Notes under the pieces: generated by a model | The model's input: the letters and a program-made list of their open reading frames with translations, nothing else | Databases searched by the model: none | What the model was told of the DNA's origin: nothing | Shown: positions 37,978 through 48,524 of the stretch, piece after piece | How positions within the stretch are numbered: the first letter of the stretch is position 1 | Layout of the letters: every line of letters begins with the position of its first letter | Assembly: GCF_016802725.1 (NCBI RefSeq) | Contig: NC_052669.1 | Coordinates: forward strand, 18,195,770 to 18,259,769 | Origin: Solenopsis invicta | Lineage: Eukaryota > Arthropoda > Insecta > Hymenoptera > Formicidae | Direction: 5' to 3' | Length of the DNA stretch: 64,000 nucleotides | Made by a program: the position numbers and the translations under genes

Positions 37978-38366
37978 GCTATGCAATACGAGCTAAAAGT
38001 TATCAGAATTTATCAAATTTAATAACTGATGAAATCGTCGCTATATTTTGTTGCAGTAGTAAATAAATAATTTTTGAACGAGCAAGTGGATTTACATGAA
38101 TTTTTGCACGAATATTTATCAGAGTTTTGTTAGTATATTTAAAAATTCGGATTTAATTGGTAATGTTATTTGTCCATTAAATTTGCAAATAAATATCGCC
38201 AAACGTGATTTTACGTAAGAATCAGGAGTGAACAAAAAATTATATAACTTTTAAACCAACAAGAGAATTGTGCTCAAATTTCACACAGATACTCGAACAT
38301 AACACCAAAATATTCTATGAAAGTTTTATATTTTTTGGTAATGTCTTGAAATAGACCCGTACATCC
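37978..38366 (+). mobile_element. 389-bp TTAA-flanked element, reference copy
   Basis: The element begins GGATGT after TTAA (37974-37977) and ends ACATCC before TTAA (38367-38370). Internal landmarks are GCACGAATATTTA near 38108, TTTGCAAATAAATAT near 38183, CGTGATTTTACGTAAGAATC near 38203 and GGTAATG near 38338. The same landmarks in the same order occur at 105-645 and, in reverse complement, at 53081-53405. It carries no coding capacity. Confidence 0.75.
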
Positions 38367-38370
38367 TTAA

Positions 38371-40611
38371 AGATCATAACAGTTTAGATAAAAATTTAAT
38401 AAAATTGTAGCGACATATTAAATAAAAAACATCACATTTCGAAAATAATTGAAAAGGTGATTGTTAAAAAATCTGGAAGCGTCAAATTGGATGTCGACAC
38501 AATTTCTGGTTCCCAGCAACGCGGCGTCCTGTCGCCGCTGTCATTAAAAAGCGCGGAGTGTTATCGCGATTTATGCGAGTGACTTTTCCTCACGGAGAGT
38601 CACGTTCGCCCTCGGCTATATTCCGGGATTATCGGATGTCATCGGGAGTCGATAACGCCGCGTAAGCTTTACTTCCACGTAAAGTGCACGCGGAGTAATC
38701 CCGACGTGCCGCCGGACACACTATCGGCCGACTTCACGATTTCTCCCGCGATAAACGGAATAATGTGACCTAGGCGGATTTTCCCCGGGCGGAAAATTCC
38801 TGGAGAACGACAGACACACGCGGACGCATTGCATCGTGTACGAGATGTCGATAACCGCGAGCCGGCGATTTCACCGAAGCTGACAGCGTAACAGCTCGAA
38901 CGACCCGAACAAACCTAATTCCCCGATTCGCGAACGGTCCGTCGATCTTCGTCCGCGAAATTTCACTTTACGATGTAAATTTACTCGCCATCGAAAACAT
39001 ATGACAGGGCGTGTTAAATATTAAATGAGAACGATTAACGTAAACTGTACTCGCACATGTGCATATTATTACGTTAAAGAATAAATATAATATTTTATGT
39101 TATTCAGGTATACATTGTTAAGATTACGACTCTTTAATTGGTGTTGATATCAAATGAAAAAGTACAAGATTATCGCGCATGAAAAAAGATCTGAAACATT
39201 TTTTTTTAATGTATGTCTTTCCATTGATTACGTAAATATGATAATTATGAAATAAAATATAAGTATCGTTAAATGTAAATTTAAATTTAATTTTGTGCAA
39301 GAATGCATTGCATTACTTTACGAAAAAGATTGATAAAGCGCATGTCTCGTAAAATATATCGACGACGCTTTCTCGCGATTTATCCTTAAATTCGATAAAC
39401 GTGCGACTGTGAAAGATGCAGAAACCGGAAATAGCTGGTATCACTTAAGGCACTACGCCGACAGGCACACCCACGACGCGCGATTCCGAGGTGAAACAAA
39501 GAAGAAGAAAAAAAAGATTGATTGTTCACAGGATGCGCGTTCACTTCGCGCGAAGAAATTTTAATGACGTCGTAATTCAACGGATTCCGTTAGTGCCGCC
39601 CGAAATTCTCGGTTTCATATAGCCGATTCTCAGAAAAAAATTATTCACTGCAGGAAATTCTTCGAATTTCGAAGACGAAGTCGCATATCTCAGTTTCTTT
39701 ATGAATAAAACAAAGACATTTATTTCTCAATATAAAAACGTAACTGAATTTTTTTACATTATGTGTCTTTAATATACATTTTCATTTTATATACATTCAT
39801 AAAACTGCTAAAACGCATTACTAATTTTAATTATATGTCATAAAATTGTTTTTTAAATAATTATATTTTTAAACAATTTAACCAAGAAACTTGCGCACTA
39901 ACTTTTCAGATTACTCAATATTTAAATATTATTTTGTTATCGTACTAGTTAAATATGTACAACAGTTATAAAGCAGTTCGAACGACGAGCAGCTTTCTGA
40001 ATATTTTACCGAGGAACTACCGGCGGAGTGATAAAATATTAAAATCGACTTCCGATGTTTAGAACGAGGGAGGCTAGGGGAGAAGGGGAGCTGTGTAACT
40101 GGAGCAGGATTTCCGCAGAGAGAGAACAATCAGTATGATGGCAGAAAGACCAATTTTTTTTTTGTTTACAGTGCATAGGTAATTTTTTTTTTAATTAAGA
40201 AGTAGAGAATAAAAGCTAAGCTTCCGCCGTCGAGCTTTATTCATGTCAAATATATGTAATGCACTTTTTAATATTCCTATTCTCCATTTTATTTTTAAAT
40301 TAGATTTTACTTCTACCTCTTCTGAAATTTACTGCACTATCGCACACGAAACGTACATATGTACGAATGTGTACTATATAATGTGTAAATGGAAGTGTCT
40401 GCAATGTGTTGAGTTCCGGTCTGTGGGTTTGCGAAATCAGTCGAATCAGTCATCCCTGTGGAAACACGCGTTACCTAACGTGAAAGCCATCCGGTTAAAA
40501 TACCATCGAAGATGCAATTTTGTAATATGCAAACTTAAGCTTTCCGATATTGCGTGATTTAATTATGATAATTAAATAAGCATAATCATTCGCCGTTTTA
40601 AATGTTCGTAA
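38371..40611. other. No gene seen
   Basis: CpG-rich 38500-38990, AT-rich 39000-39350 and 39640-39950. No repeat or frame of note; the largest frame is 104 codons (40243-40557) without features. Confidence 0.55.
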
Positions 40612-40864
40612 ACGAAAAGAACGATTTTGTTTAAGTATTTAAGTATTTAAATAACTGGATACAGATCTGAAAGTAATTTTATTGGACCATCAAAATAATT
40701 GTAACAGATGTGATTCAAACATAATGAGTGATAAGCAAGGCTGCAAAAAAATTTCAACAATCTAAAAATTCAGTTCAAGAGTCCAGCATAATTATTTTGA
40801 TGACCTAGTAAAATTATTTTTCAGATCTGTGTTCAACTAAATTTTTAAACCGTTCTTTTTGTGT
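40612..40864. mobile_element. Palindromic MITE family A, copy 4
   Basis: The left end ACGAAAAGAACGATTT is mirrored by the right end AAACCGTTCTTTTTGTGT. Inner blocks GGATACAGATCTGAAAGTAA and ATCAAAATAATTGTAA pair with CATAATTATTTTGATG and TTTTTCAGATCTGTGTTCAA. It is related to copies 1-3, with a short TTTAAGTA duplication on the left. Confidence 0.75.
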
Positions 40865-41744
40865 AAAATACTTGAGAAGAATTATTATAACAAATTGCTA
40901 CATCTCCGCTCCAGTAGAGCGAGCTTAAAAAAAAGAGAGACGTATCGCTGGGAGGGACGCATCGGATGCACTTCGACGATGCACCGATCCGTCAACGAGA
41001 GGAGCTGCAACACGGCGACGCAATAATCGCCGGTGGTCGCTCTTGGATGAGAGAGTCGCGACGCGACGACGGCGACGGCGAATTTCACGGTTAATCGAGC
41101 CGCTTTCCTTCCACAGCTCGCCGGGCCGCCGGTCTCTCCTCTCGATTTCGGGCGCACGTGTGAACGCGCGTACGACGCGCGCTGCTTGGAACAATGTATG
41201 ATTCATTTCACGGCTCGTTAGCGAAAACCGCCGCGCGCGGATCTCGCGCGCGCGTCCTCGTTCGGTCGCGCTTCGCCGAGCGTGCCGGGAGGGAGAGCGC
41301 AAAAAAAATGCCATCCTTTCGAAAAAGCTTTCCGAGAGAGCTTCCCACGAGCGTGCATGCGCGTCGTCGCAAAGCAGTTACACCTCAGCAGCATGATCGC
41401 GCGTAAGACCCGTTTTACACACCCTACTAACCGGCTCGAGGTTCGAGGTTTCGGCCGAGTAACCTGACTCGGTGGACTCGAACGTGTCAATACGTGCTCG
41501 ACCACTCACCCGAGTACACACGCGTGTACATATGCGCGTTATCCGAAAGTCGTCTCAGCTGCCGCTAGTGTGTGTAAACTGGACATTACGAGATGCCAAA
41601 CACGCACTTTCTCCCCCCTTGCAACCCCAGAAATCCCTCTGCTGCGCCCTCGGAACTTTCTAGCGCCGTGTCACGCACAGTATACCTGATGCTTTTTTCA
41701 TTCATTGTAACGGTTCCTTTTAACTGATTACGTAGCAGTGCTCC
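40865..41744. other. No gene seen: CpG-rich block
   Basis: 40920-41650 is dense in CGCG, with open frames on both strands (129 codons minus, 95 codons minus, 70 plus), as expected from scarce stops. Confidence 0.5.
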
Positions 41745-41947
41745 AAGATATTCTTAAGAGAATTGGAAAAAAAAAGTGAAATACCCTTTTTTGTACAACT
41801 TATCAACGCGTACATCCTGATAAAAAAAAAATTGGTTGAGAAATTAAAATATTTAGTCCTATACGTTTGATTAAACATTGAGTAACTGAGTAATAGTGAA
41901 ATTTTCATATTTTTGGTAATGCGCTTTGAGATATGACCCATAAATCC
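41745..41947 (+). mobile_element. Fragment related to the TTAA/GGATG family
   Basis: Only the tail is clearly similar: ATTTTTGGTAATG, TTTGAGATATGACCC and AAATCC followed by TTAA (41948-41951), matching the right end of the 38-kb copy. The left boundary is not seen and is approximate. Confidence 0.45.
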
Positions 41948-41951
41948 TTAA

Positions 41952-44900
41952 CAGTCGCTGGCGCGTAAAATGGAACAGCGCTAACGTTATTTTATTCAAG
42001 TGTTGAAGTATCATCCACTCGTTAGAATAGCCGGATACCCGAAAAGATTAACGAACTTTCTGAAGCTGAAGTGCGCATCGATCAATCGCAGTGAAGTTCC
42101 GCAAACAGAGGCGTGGCAGCGGCAATTACCGGCTTCGTTTACCGCGACTCGTCGCTGAAGTACGCGCCCGCCGAGCGTGGGATGTTCTGTTGAACGACAA
42201 CGTCAAACGCGTAGCAACGCGAGGGTGCGACGTGTCTTTGGGTGCGCCCGCACCCCCGCATATTCACATCCCGTCGGGATCTTTTGCGGCGTGCCGCCCC
42301 TCGTTCGAGCACAACGACCCTCGAATGCAACTCCGACTGTTCTCTCTTTTTTCTCTCTTTCTAGTTTTTATTATTTTTTTTTTTAAACCAACGCAGCTAG
42401 TCACGCGTGTGTCCCCTTTCTGCAGTAAATAGCCGCGCGTGAAGGGTGCGGTGGAAGGTGCAGGGCGCGTTTAAATGAGCGCCAGCAATTTGCTATGAAA
42501 CTCGCATGGCACGGTGCATCGCACCGCGGCGCGGCGCGGCAGCCTCCCGCATTTTCGCGCGCGAATTCGCGGCACGTCGCTCACGATTATTCAATTAATC
42601 AGCCCCGCCGGGCACAGACACTTCCGATTTAACAAATGTCGCGTAGCATAAATTGTATATTGTGATACGTGTCATCGCACTATTATATCAAATTGTTCTG
42701 CATTGTGCTCTTATTGAGATGGATAATAAATAAATAAAATCCGCTATATTCTCATTATTCAGCCATTATTTCATCTATTCAATAAATACTTCTCAATACG
42801 CTGAAACGTTGTGACGAACAATTAGTCTACAGTTAGCGAATTAAAATATATATAGAATGATTCAAATTCTTCTCTTCGCGGCTTTACGTGGCGGTAATTT
42901 TCGATAATCGGGTGTCGCGACGGTGAAATTTACGTTCTCGTTATGCGATGCGAGAATCGCCAAGAGCATAAATCTCGTTTGATTAACGACGGGCGCTTAA
43001 CGATCGACGCTGACGAGCCCTGCAAAGGCTGCGACACCCGGAAGGTCGCGCGGTATATGAGAAGCGACGAGATGACGCGCGATTCATCGAAATCCGCGGA
43101 TTTACGGCGCGCCTTTTATGTCAAACGAGCCGCAAATCCTCGCGATGAAACTATAACGCATGAGACACGCGGAGCATGTGCCACCCCTCCTTATACACGA
43201 GAATATTCTGTGCCATAAATAAATTCCATAATGAAATTGGAATGTTGCATGTTCTTCGTAAGATAAAACGATTTTTTTTTTATAAGAAGTGATAAGAAGC
43301 GAGCTAAATTATAGAAAAAAAAATTGGTTCGCTATTTCTTTTTTTATAATTAACTTTTTAATTTACTAATTTTTTATTTCTATTTTTTTCTTTAACTAAC
43401 TCTTTAATGTTTTTTTATAATAACTAATTAAAATTAAATAAAATAGTTAATAATTTGAAATAATTGACAACAGCTTTCAATTCACATTCATTAAATTTTG
43501 TTAATAAATTGTTAATTCAGAAAAAGTTCCAAATCTATTTTACTGTACATATTAATTTTAGTAATTGATCCTTCTTGATATTATAATCCAGCCAGATAAA
43601 AATCTTCGATAAATTATTGAACGTCACTCATAAAGAATTTCATCGTTTGTACAATTTCATAATAAATTTCAACGAAAGTTTTACTTGGACTTAGTTGATT
43701 TATCTACTTCATCTTCATTTTTCACGTCAAAATTTAGTATTTTATTCACGCACGAAAGAATCCCGATGGTCCTATCAGTCACTACTACTACTTTTCTTTC
43801 TGCTATCGTTGTAGCGACGAGGATAGCAACAAAATGTCCCGACAATTCGCGGGACACACTCGACGTGTTTCTCGACAAGATCCATTGTCATGGAACGACT
43901 CGCTTTACCGCAGAAAGACGCGGTCTTGTAGCCAGAAGGAAAAGCAATCGTCGCTCTATATCTTTCCAGCCTCCCTTCCTCTCCCTTCCTCTTCCTTTGT
44001 CATATTCCCCGACTGGTCGAACCAGATACGCTGGTCAACGAACGAAATCGTTTTCGCCGTCGATCAGCTACCGTACCAATCGTTCTCGGTGAAACTTCGT
44101 TCGAAAAGCTGCCTTTAGGATCAGTGCCCGAATTCAATTCTTGTCGCGGACGTAAATGGATGTCTGTGACTTATTTCATCTAAATAAAAGCCCGTCAGCA
44201 GGAGAAAAAAGAGAGAGAGAGAGAGAAATGGTGCATCGAGATTTCGCAAAGTGCTAGTCTGTTAAAAATGTTATGAAATTCAATGTATTTTTAAGTTAAA
44301 CATTAAATTTAATGTATTTACAACTGAAAAGTATGGCATAAAATTTAGTACACTTTGGACAATATTAAATACTTTGAATGTACCTGCTCTTGACATTTGC
44401 TTCTATTGCATTACATTAAATCCTGCTATCTATTTTTAACGGTATTAAATGCAATAGAAATTATATTTAGCTAAATGAAATGCTTGTCGAGAGCTATTTA
44501 CTTAAACATTTATGCGATAAAGTGCATCGTACAAATTTACAATGTAAATTCTAATTTTCATCAATATACAATGACGTGTTTTCATCGATTTTCTATTAGT
44601 GCGACATACATACTAACGTTCCTACATCTGGAGCTTCGACTGATATATCCACAACTTCAATTTACCATTCCTTATCAAACAACGTCCATCTAGAACTGGC
44701 GTGAGAAACGTGAATAGACAATCGCGCGAAATCCTATCTAGTCGCGTCGTAGATAAAAGAATCGATTCCACTCGGTAAGAGATAAAGGAGCGCCGTAGAC
44801 CGCTAACGACGGCATCCACCATCCTATTGTTACGCAATGCGAGACGTAAAATTGTTTGGATAACAGTGTTTGCGATCCAACAACTTCCTCGAACTTCGGT

Positions 44901-44965
44901 TCGTTTGCTTTCCCGATTTCACTGCGAAACAGCTGCGTTCGACTCTCGATGTACCTCTCGATTTA
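41952..44965. other. No gene seen
   Basis: CpG-rich 42060-42600 and 42880-43200, very AT-rich 43230-43700, then mixed. A (GA)n run lies at 44211-44226. The 135-codon frame at 43685-44092 and the 113-codon frame at 42091-42432 show no family features. Confidence 0.5.
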
Positions 44966-45042
44966 CGTGCGTGCGTGCGTGCCTGCGTGCGTGCCTGCGT
45001 GCGTGCGTGCACGCGCGCGCGTGTGTGTGTGTGTGTGTGTGT
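44966..45042 (+). repeat. Interrupted (GTGC)n-(GC)n-(GT)n microsatellite, 77 bp
   Basis: (CGTG)n with two GCCTGC interruptions, then GCACGCGCGCGCG and a (GT)n run. It has the same TGCG/TG makeup as the two longer arrays in the window. It lies 450 bp from tRNA-Lys. Confidence 0.95.
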
Positions 45043-45475
45043 CTACTTTGTTTGGCAAACAAAACTCGAAAGTGGAGCTCGTACAACAAATATTTTTCTC
45101 GATACGCGCATAATATGTACTGCTCAAGCGCCACTTATCTCATTTGCTAATTGATGAATTAATTCTTTTCGACAGGCTTTATCGACGCAATCATCCGTGA
45201 TACGTCTCTGTTAATCCACCGAGCGCCGAATTGAGAAGCAAAAAAGCGAAAACTTGATGCAATATTTATGACATGATAACAATTATTTTCGTTGTATCAT
45301 TTAATTGTTAAATAATAATGTAATTTGTTTAGTCACGAATCTATTTGAATCTGAAAAGATACAATATAAAAAATAAAACATGTCATATAAAAAAATATGG
45401 TTAAAAATTATTTCTGTTAAACAATAAATACGAATTTTTATAACGTTTTTTCACGTGTAAAATAATGTTCTTTAG

Positions 45476-45486
45476 AAAAAAAAAAA
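45476..45486 (-). terminator. Pol III terminator of tRNA-Lys
   Basis: Eleven consecutive T on the minus strand, starting 5 nt after the discriminator base of tRNA-Lys. RNA polymerase III stops at four or more T, so this is ample. Confidence 0.9.
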
Positions 45487-45491
45487 GAAAT

Positions 45492-45564
45492 CGCCCAACG
45501 TGGGGCTCGAACCCACGACCCTGAGATTAAGAGTCTCATGCTCTACCGACTGAGCTAGCCGGGC
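45492..45564 (-). tRNA. tRNA-Lys (anticodon CTT)
   Basis: Decodes AAG lysine codons. Read on the minus strand, the 73-nt sequence folds into a full cloverleaf: a 7-bp acceptor stem (GCCCGGC with GTTGGGC, including two G-U pairs), D stem GCTC/GAGC, anticodon stem TGAGA/TCTCA with loop CTCTTAA placing CTT as anticodon, a 5-nt variable loop, and T stem GTGGG/CCCAC with loop TTCGAGC. The discriminator base is G, and CCA is not encoded, as expected in eukaryotes. There is no intron. The A box (TAGCTCAGTCGG) and B box (GGTTCGAGCCC) form a complete internal type 2 pol III promoter. A run of eleven T on the minus strand begins 5 nt past the gene. It is the first of three tRNA genes on this strand within 3.1 kb. 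Nothing suggests a pseudogene. Confidence 0.98.
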
Positions 45565-46290
45565 TGTTGCAGGGATGTAAAGTTTTAGTCAACATAGGTT
45601 GAATAGATGCATTCTAAATATAATTAAGAAAATTGAGAAAATTTGCAATATGTGCATATCCATATAATTACGTAATTTCCACAAATTTAATGAATTCTGT
45701 CATTCGCGCTTAACGAGTTTTCATTATCAAACATTTTATATTCGGTGCTAATTAAGTATCTTAATTTTCAAGCGGAGTGTGCACATTTACACTCATTCCT
45801 GTTATATTATAAATGCAAATAAAATTATTATTGATTAATTCAGTTACCCATGCAATAAGCAGTACTATAAAGTAGCTTTTTAATGGCATACAGTTCTTGA
45901 TTATTTAAATATACCTAATGATGAAAAACTGCGCGTTTTATTAAAAAAAAAAAAAAAATGCTGTAAAACAGCACGAAACATCGGAGAATAGAATATAACT
46001 GGATAAAAGCAGTCTTATCGTGCACAGTAAATTTTCCCTTATCGCAGGATATATAAACACGACGCGCGCATAAAAAGAAAGCCTAATAAGGCTATAAGCG
46101 TGAGCCATAAGCGAGACTACCGCCAGACACTTCCCCTAATAATTAATGTCACAAGTGTCGCGAAATTACTGATCGTAATACCGCCGGGTATACGGTGCTC
46201 CCCGAGAAAAAAAGTAACAAAAGATTTTACAGCTGATATTTTTCTCCACATTATATACAAATTTATATTTAATATTTCATTCTATTATTA

Positions 46291-46683
46291 CCCTACAAGC
46301 ACGTAATATTATTTAATATTATTTAATATTAAATAATATTTCTGAAATATTAATAAAAAATTTTTATACGTCCACTCCTGATAATATTATATGAAAAAAT
46401 AAATAATATTATTTACTTCAATATTTTATATCGGGAATATTATACCTTTTAAATGTAATAACTATAAAGTTTATGCATAATAAAATAAGTCATATTAATT
46501 TATATAGCATTTTCATAATATTCCACAGATATTGAAGTAATATACCACGATTATGCAAAAAGGGACACATACCGTTAACATAATATTCTCATAATATTAA
46601 AAAATATTGAATAATATTTTCAGAATATTAGTTTAATATTATTTTAATTTTTAATAATAGTCGTATATTTTGTGCTTATAGGG
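46291..46683. mobile_element. 393-bp TA-flanked palindromic element between tRNA genes
   Basis: It starts CCCTACAAGCAC after TA (46289-46290) and ends GTGCTTATAGGG before TA (46684-46685). The body is made of many ATATTATT/AATAATAT blocks that pair across the centre. It sits between tRNA-Lys and tRNA-Asp. Confidence 0.75.
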
Positions 46684-47730
46684 TATGTCTTGACAGTTAA
46701 AATAAAAGTTAAATATTAAATGTGCAACGTAAGGGAAAGAGATAAGAAGGGAGAATCAAATAATCGAAGTATTTTACATAATGATATTGTAAACTAAATA
46801 AATTTATTGCTTTTGCCAATACACTTTTCTAAAAATTACTTTAGAGATTCTTTGAACGTATCGAGTATTGATTGTAACATCAGATGTAAATTTAATACTA
46901 TATTGTTTATATCTGTAAAATATTTTTTTTATTGCCAGTCTATCATTTCAAAACTATTGCTAAATATTATTCTAAGGGAAAGGGAATGAGGAGCGTCAAA
47001 TCTTCAGCAGAATGAATTCTGTAGAAGCGTCTCAAGACACCCTATGCACTTGTACTTGAATTGTACGAGCGAATACGTAAATCGCGTCTAACGCGCAAAT
47101 TGCTACCTGACGCTTTTAAGCACTCCAGCCGCGTTTAAACCGCCGCCGGTGCTTTCCATCGGAAATGGGTGAATTTACATTAAGTCGCCAAGGATGTGCG
47201 ACAACGGTAAATCCACGGAGCGACAGTAAGCAATGCCAGTGGCGTATTCCGTGCGGAATAATCGATCCGCGTGCAACGCCATAACTCCCTTTCCCGTCGT
47301 CTTTTTTGGCGTGTCCCGTCTTTTAGAGCCCCTTTCGCCGTATCTTACGGAGCTTTCTAGCCTAGAGTTACCGCGCCGTCGTGGGATAAACACCGGTTCG
47401 TGCAACCGCGTCACGAGGTAAACCGCTCTAAGCCATGGTGGCGTCCTCGCATTATCGATTATTACGGAGCACCGGGCGCCGGTTACGCGAATTCGGGCTT
47501 GGTTTGTTGAAGCCGAGACGCATGCGTGAAGAGATGCCTGCCTTTCGTAATAAAATTAATGTTAACTGCGTTTATTTTCTCACAGAGTATTTGTCAATTT
47601 TAATAATAAGCTCTTCGATAAATTTGGAAATAAAGTTGAAAAAAAAATGTTAGCAATAATCCTCATTCGTTATAACTTTACTGTCTGAAAAAAAAAAAAA
47701 AATGTTGAGCCAAATGAGAGAGAAAATTAC

Positions 47731-47735
47731 AAAAA
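47731..47735 (-). terminator. Pol III terminator of tRNA-Asp
   Basis: Five T on the minus strand, 8 nt past the 3' end of tRNA-Asp. It is shorter than the runs after the other two tRNA genes, but five T is normally enough for pol III. Confidence 0.8.
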
Positions 47736-47743
47736 TAAGAAAT

Positions 47744-47815
47744 CTCCCCGACGGGGAATCGAACCCCGGTCTCCCGCGTGACAGGCGGGGATACTAACCA
47801 CTATACTATCGAGGA
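47744..47815 (-). tRNA. tRNA-Asp (anticodon GTC)
   Basis: Decodes GAC/GAU aspartate codons. The 72-nt minus-strand sequence has acceptor stem TCCTCGA/TCGGGGA (one T-G pair), anticodon stem CCCGC/GCGGG with loop CTGTCAC (anticodon GTC), and T stem CGGGG/CCCCG with loop TTCGATT. The discriminator is G, as usual for tRNA-Asp. There is no intron and no encoded CCA. The A box region is the TAGTATAGTGG form typical of animal tRNA-Asp, and the B box is GGTTCGATTCC. The D stem (GTAT/GTAT) uses G-T pairs, which is also normal for this isoacceptor. The gene lies 2.2 kb from tRNA-Lys and 0.6 kb from tRNA-Ser in AT-rich DNA, on the same strand but too far away for a shared transcript. Confidence 0.98.
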
Positions 47816-48429
47816 TTTCTTGAGGCAGGCTTTCCTAGCATACGTCTAATGCGGGCGTTCGATAATATCGTAGAAATCATAATGTATATAATTTTTTGAA
47901 ACAAATTAAACTTAGAGATCCGTATAAATAAAAGATTCGCCGGAATAAATAATCGTATAATTATGATATATTTATATTGCAAATGTGAATATTTAATGTA
48001 TTGAAACAGAATAGTATCCAAAACGTGCAAATCATCAGAAATCACGATTAATTTTAATAAATTATTTATTTTAATATTCAAAATATAGTGGTATATAATA
48101 CATAATTTGAGTCTAAATTCTATAGATTATAACAATAATTATTATTTTATATAAATTATTATCATAATTTTTTTCTAACGCATCCACTGTAACAAATATC
48201 TACATTGTACAGTGTACAATTAAAATGTCACATATTATTACTATTTTATGTCAAAATATGCACATTTTTTAAATATGTTCTATAAATATATGCTTCATAT
48301 ATTTGTTGGAAATATTTCGAATATTAAGATAAAAAATATAATTTATCAGTAAAAGTGCAAAAGAGAAATATCTAACAAGAAAAATTATTTGTTCATAATT
48401 ATGTTATGTGAAAAGTTTTGTAATGTTGT

Positions 48430-48442
48430 AAAAAAAAAAAAA
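48430..48442 (-). terminator. Pol III terminator of tRNA-Ser
   Basis: Thirteen T on the minus strand directly abut the discriminator base of tRNA-Ser, so the primary transcript would have almost no 3' trailer beyond U residues. Confidence 0.9.
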
Positions 48443-48524
48443 CGACGAGGATGGGATTCGAACCCACGCGTGCAGAGCACATTGGATTAGCAGTCCAACG
48501 CCTTAACCACTCGGCCACCTCGTC
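48443..48524 (-). tRNA. tRNA-Ser (anticodon GCT)
   Basis: Decodes AGC/AGU serine codons. The 82-nt minus-strand sequence is a type II tRNA: acceptor stem GACGAGG/CCTCGTC, anticodon stem TTGGA/TCCAA with loop CTGCTAA (anticodon GCT), a long variable arm (TGTGC-TCT-GCACG) characteristic of serine tRNAs, and a T arm with TTCGAAT. The discriminator is G, as serine tRNAs require. The A box (TGGCCGAGTGG) and B box (GGTTCGAATCC) are intact, and there is no intron. Thirteen T on the minus strand follow immediately. The opposite strand holds a 93-codon open frame starting with MGFEPTRAEH, a well-known artefact of reading tRNA-Ser genes as protein. Confidence 0.98.

Larger units (their letters stand above)
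45043..47743. other. AT-rich tRNA neighbourhood
   Basis: Apart from tRNA-Lys and the palindromic MITE, this stretch is AT-rich, with a 16-A tract at 45943-45958, a 15-A tract at 47688-47702 and a CpG-rich island at 47040-47540. No protein gene is seen. Confidence 0.55.
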
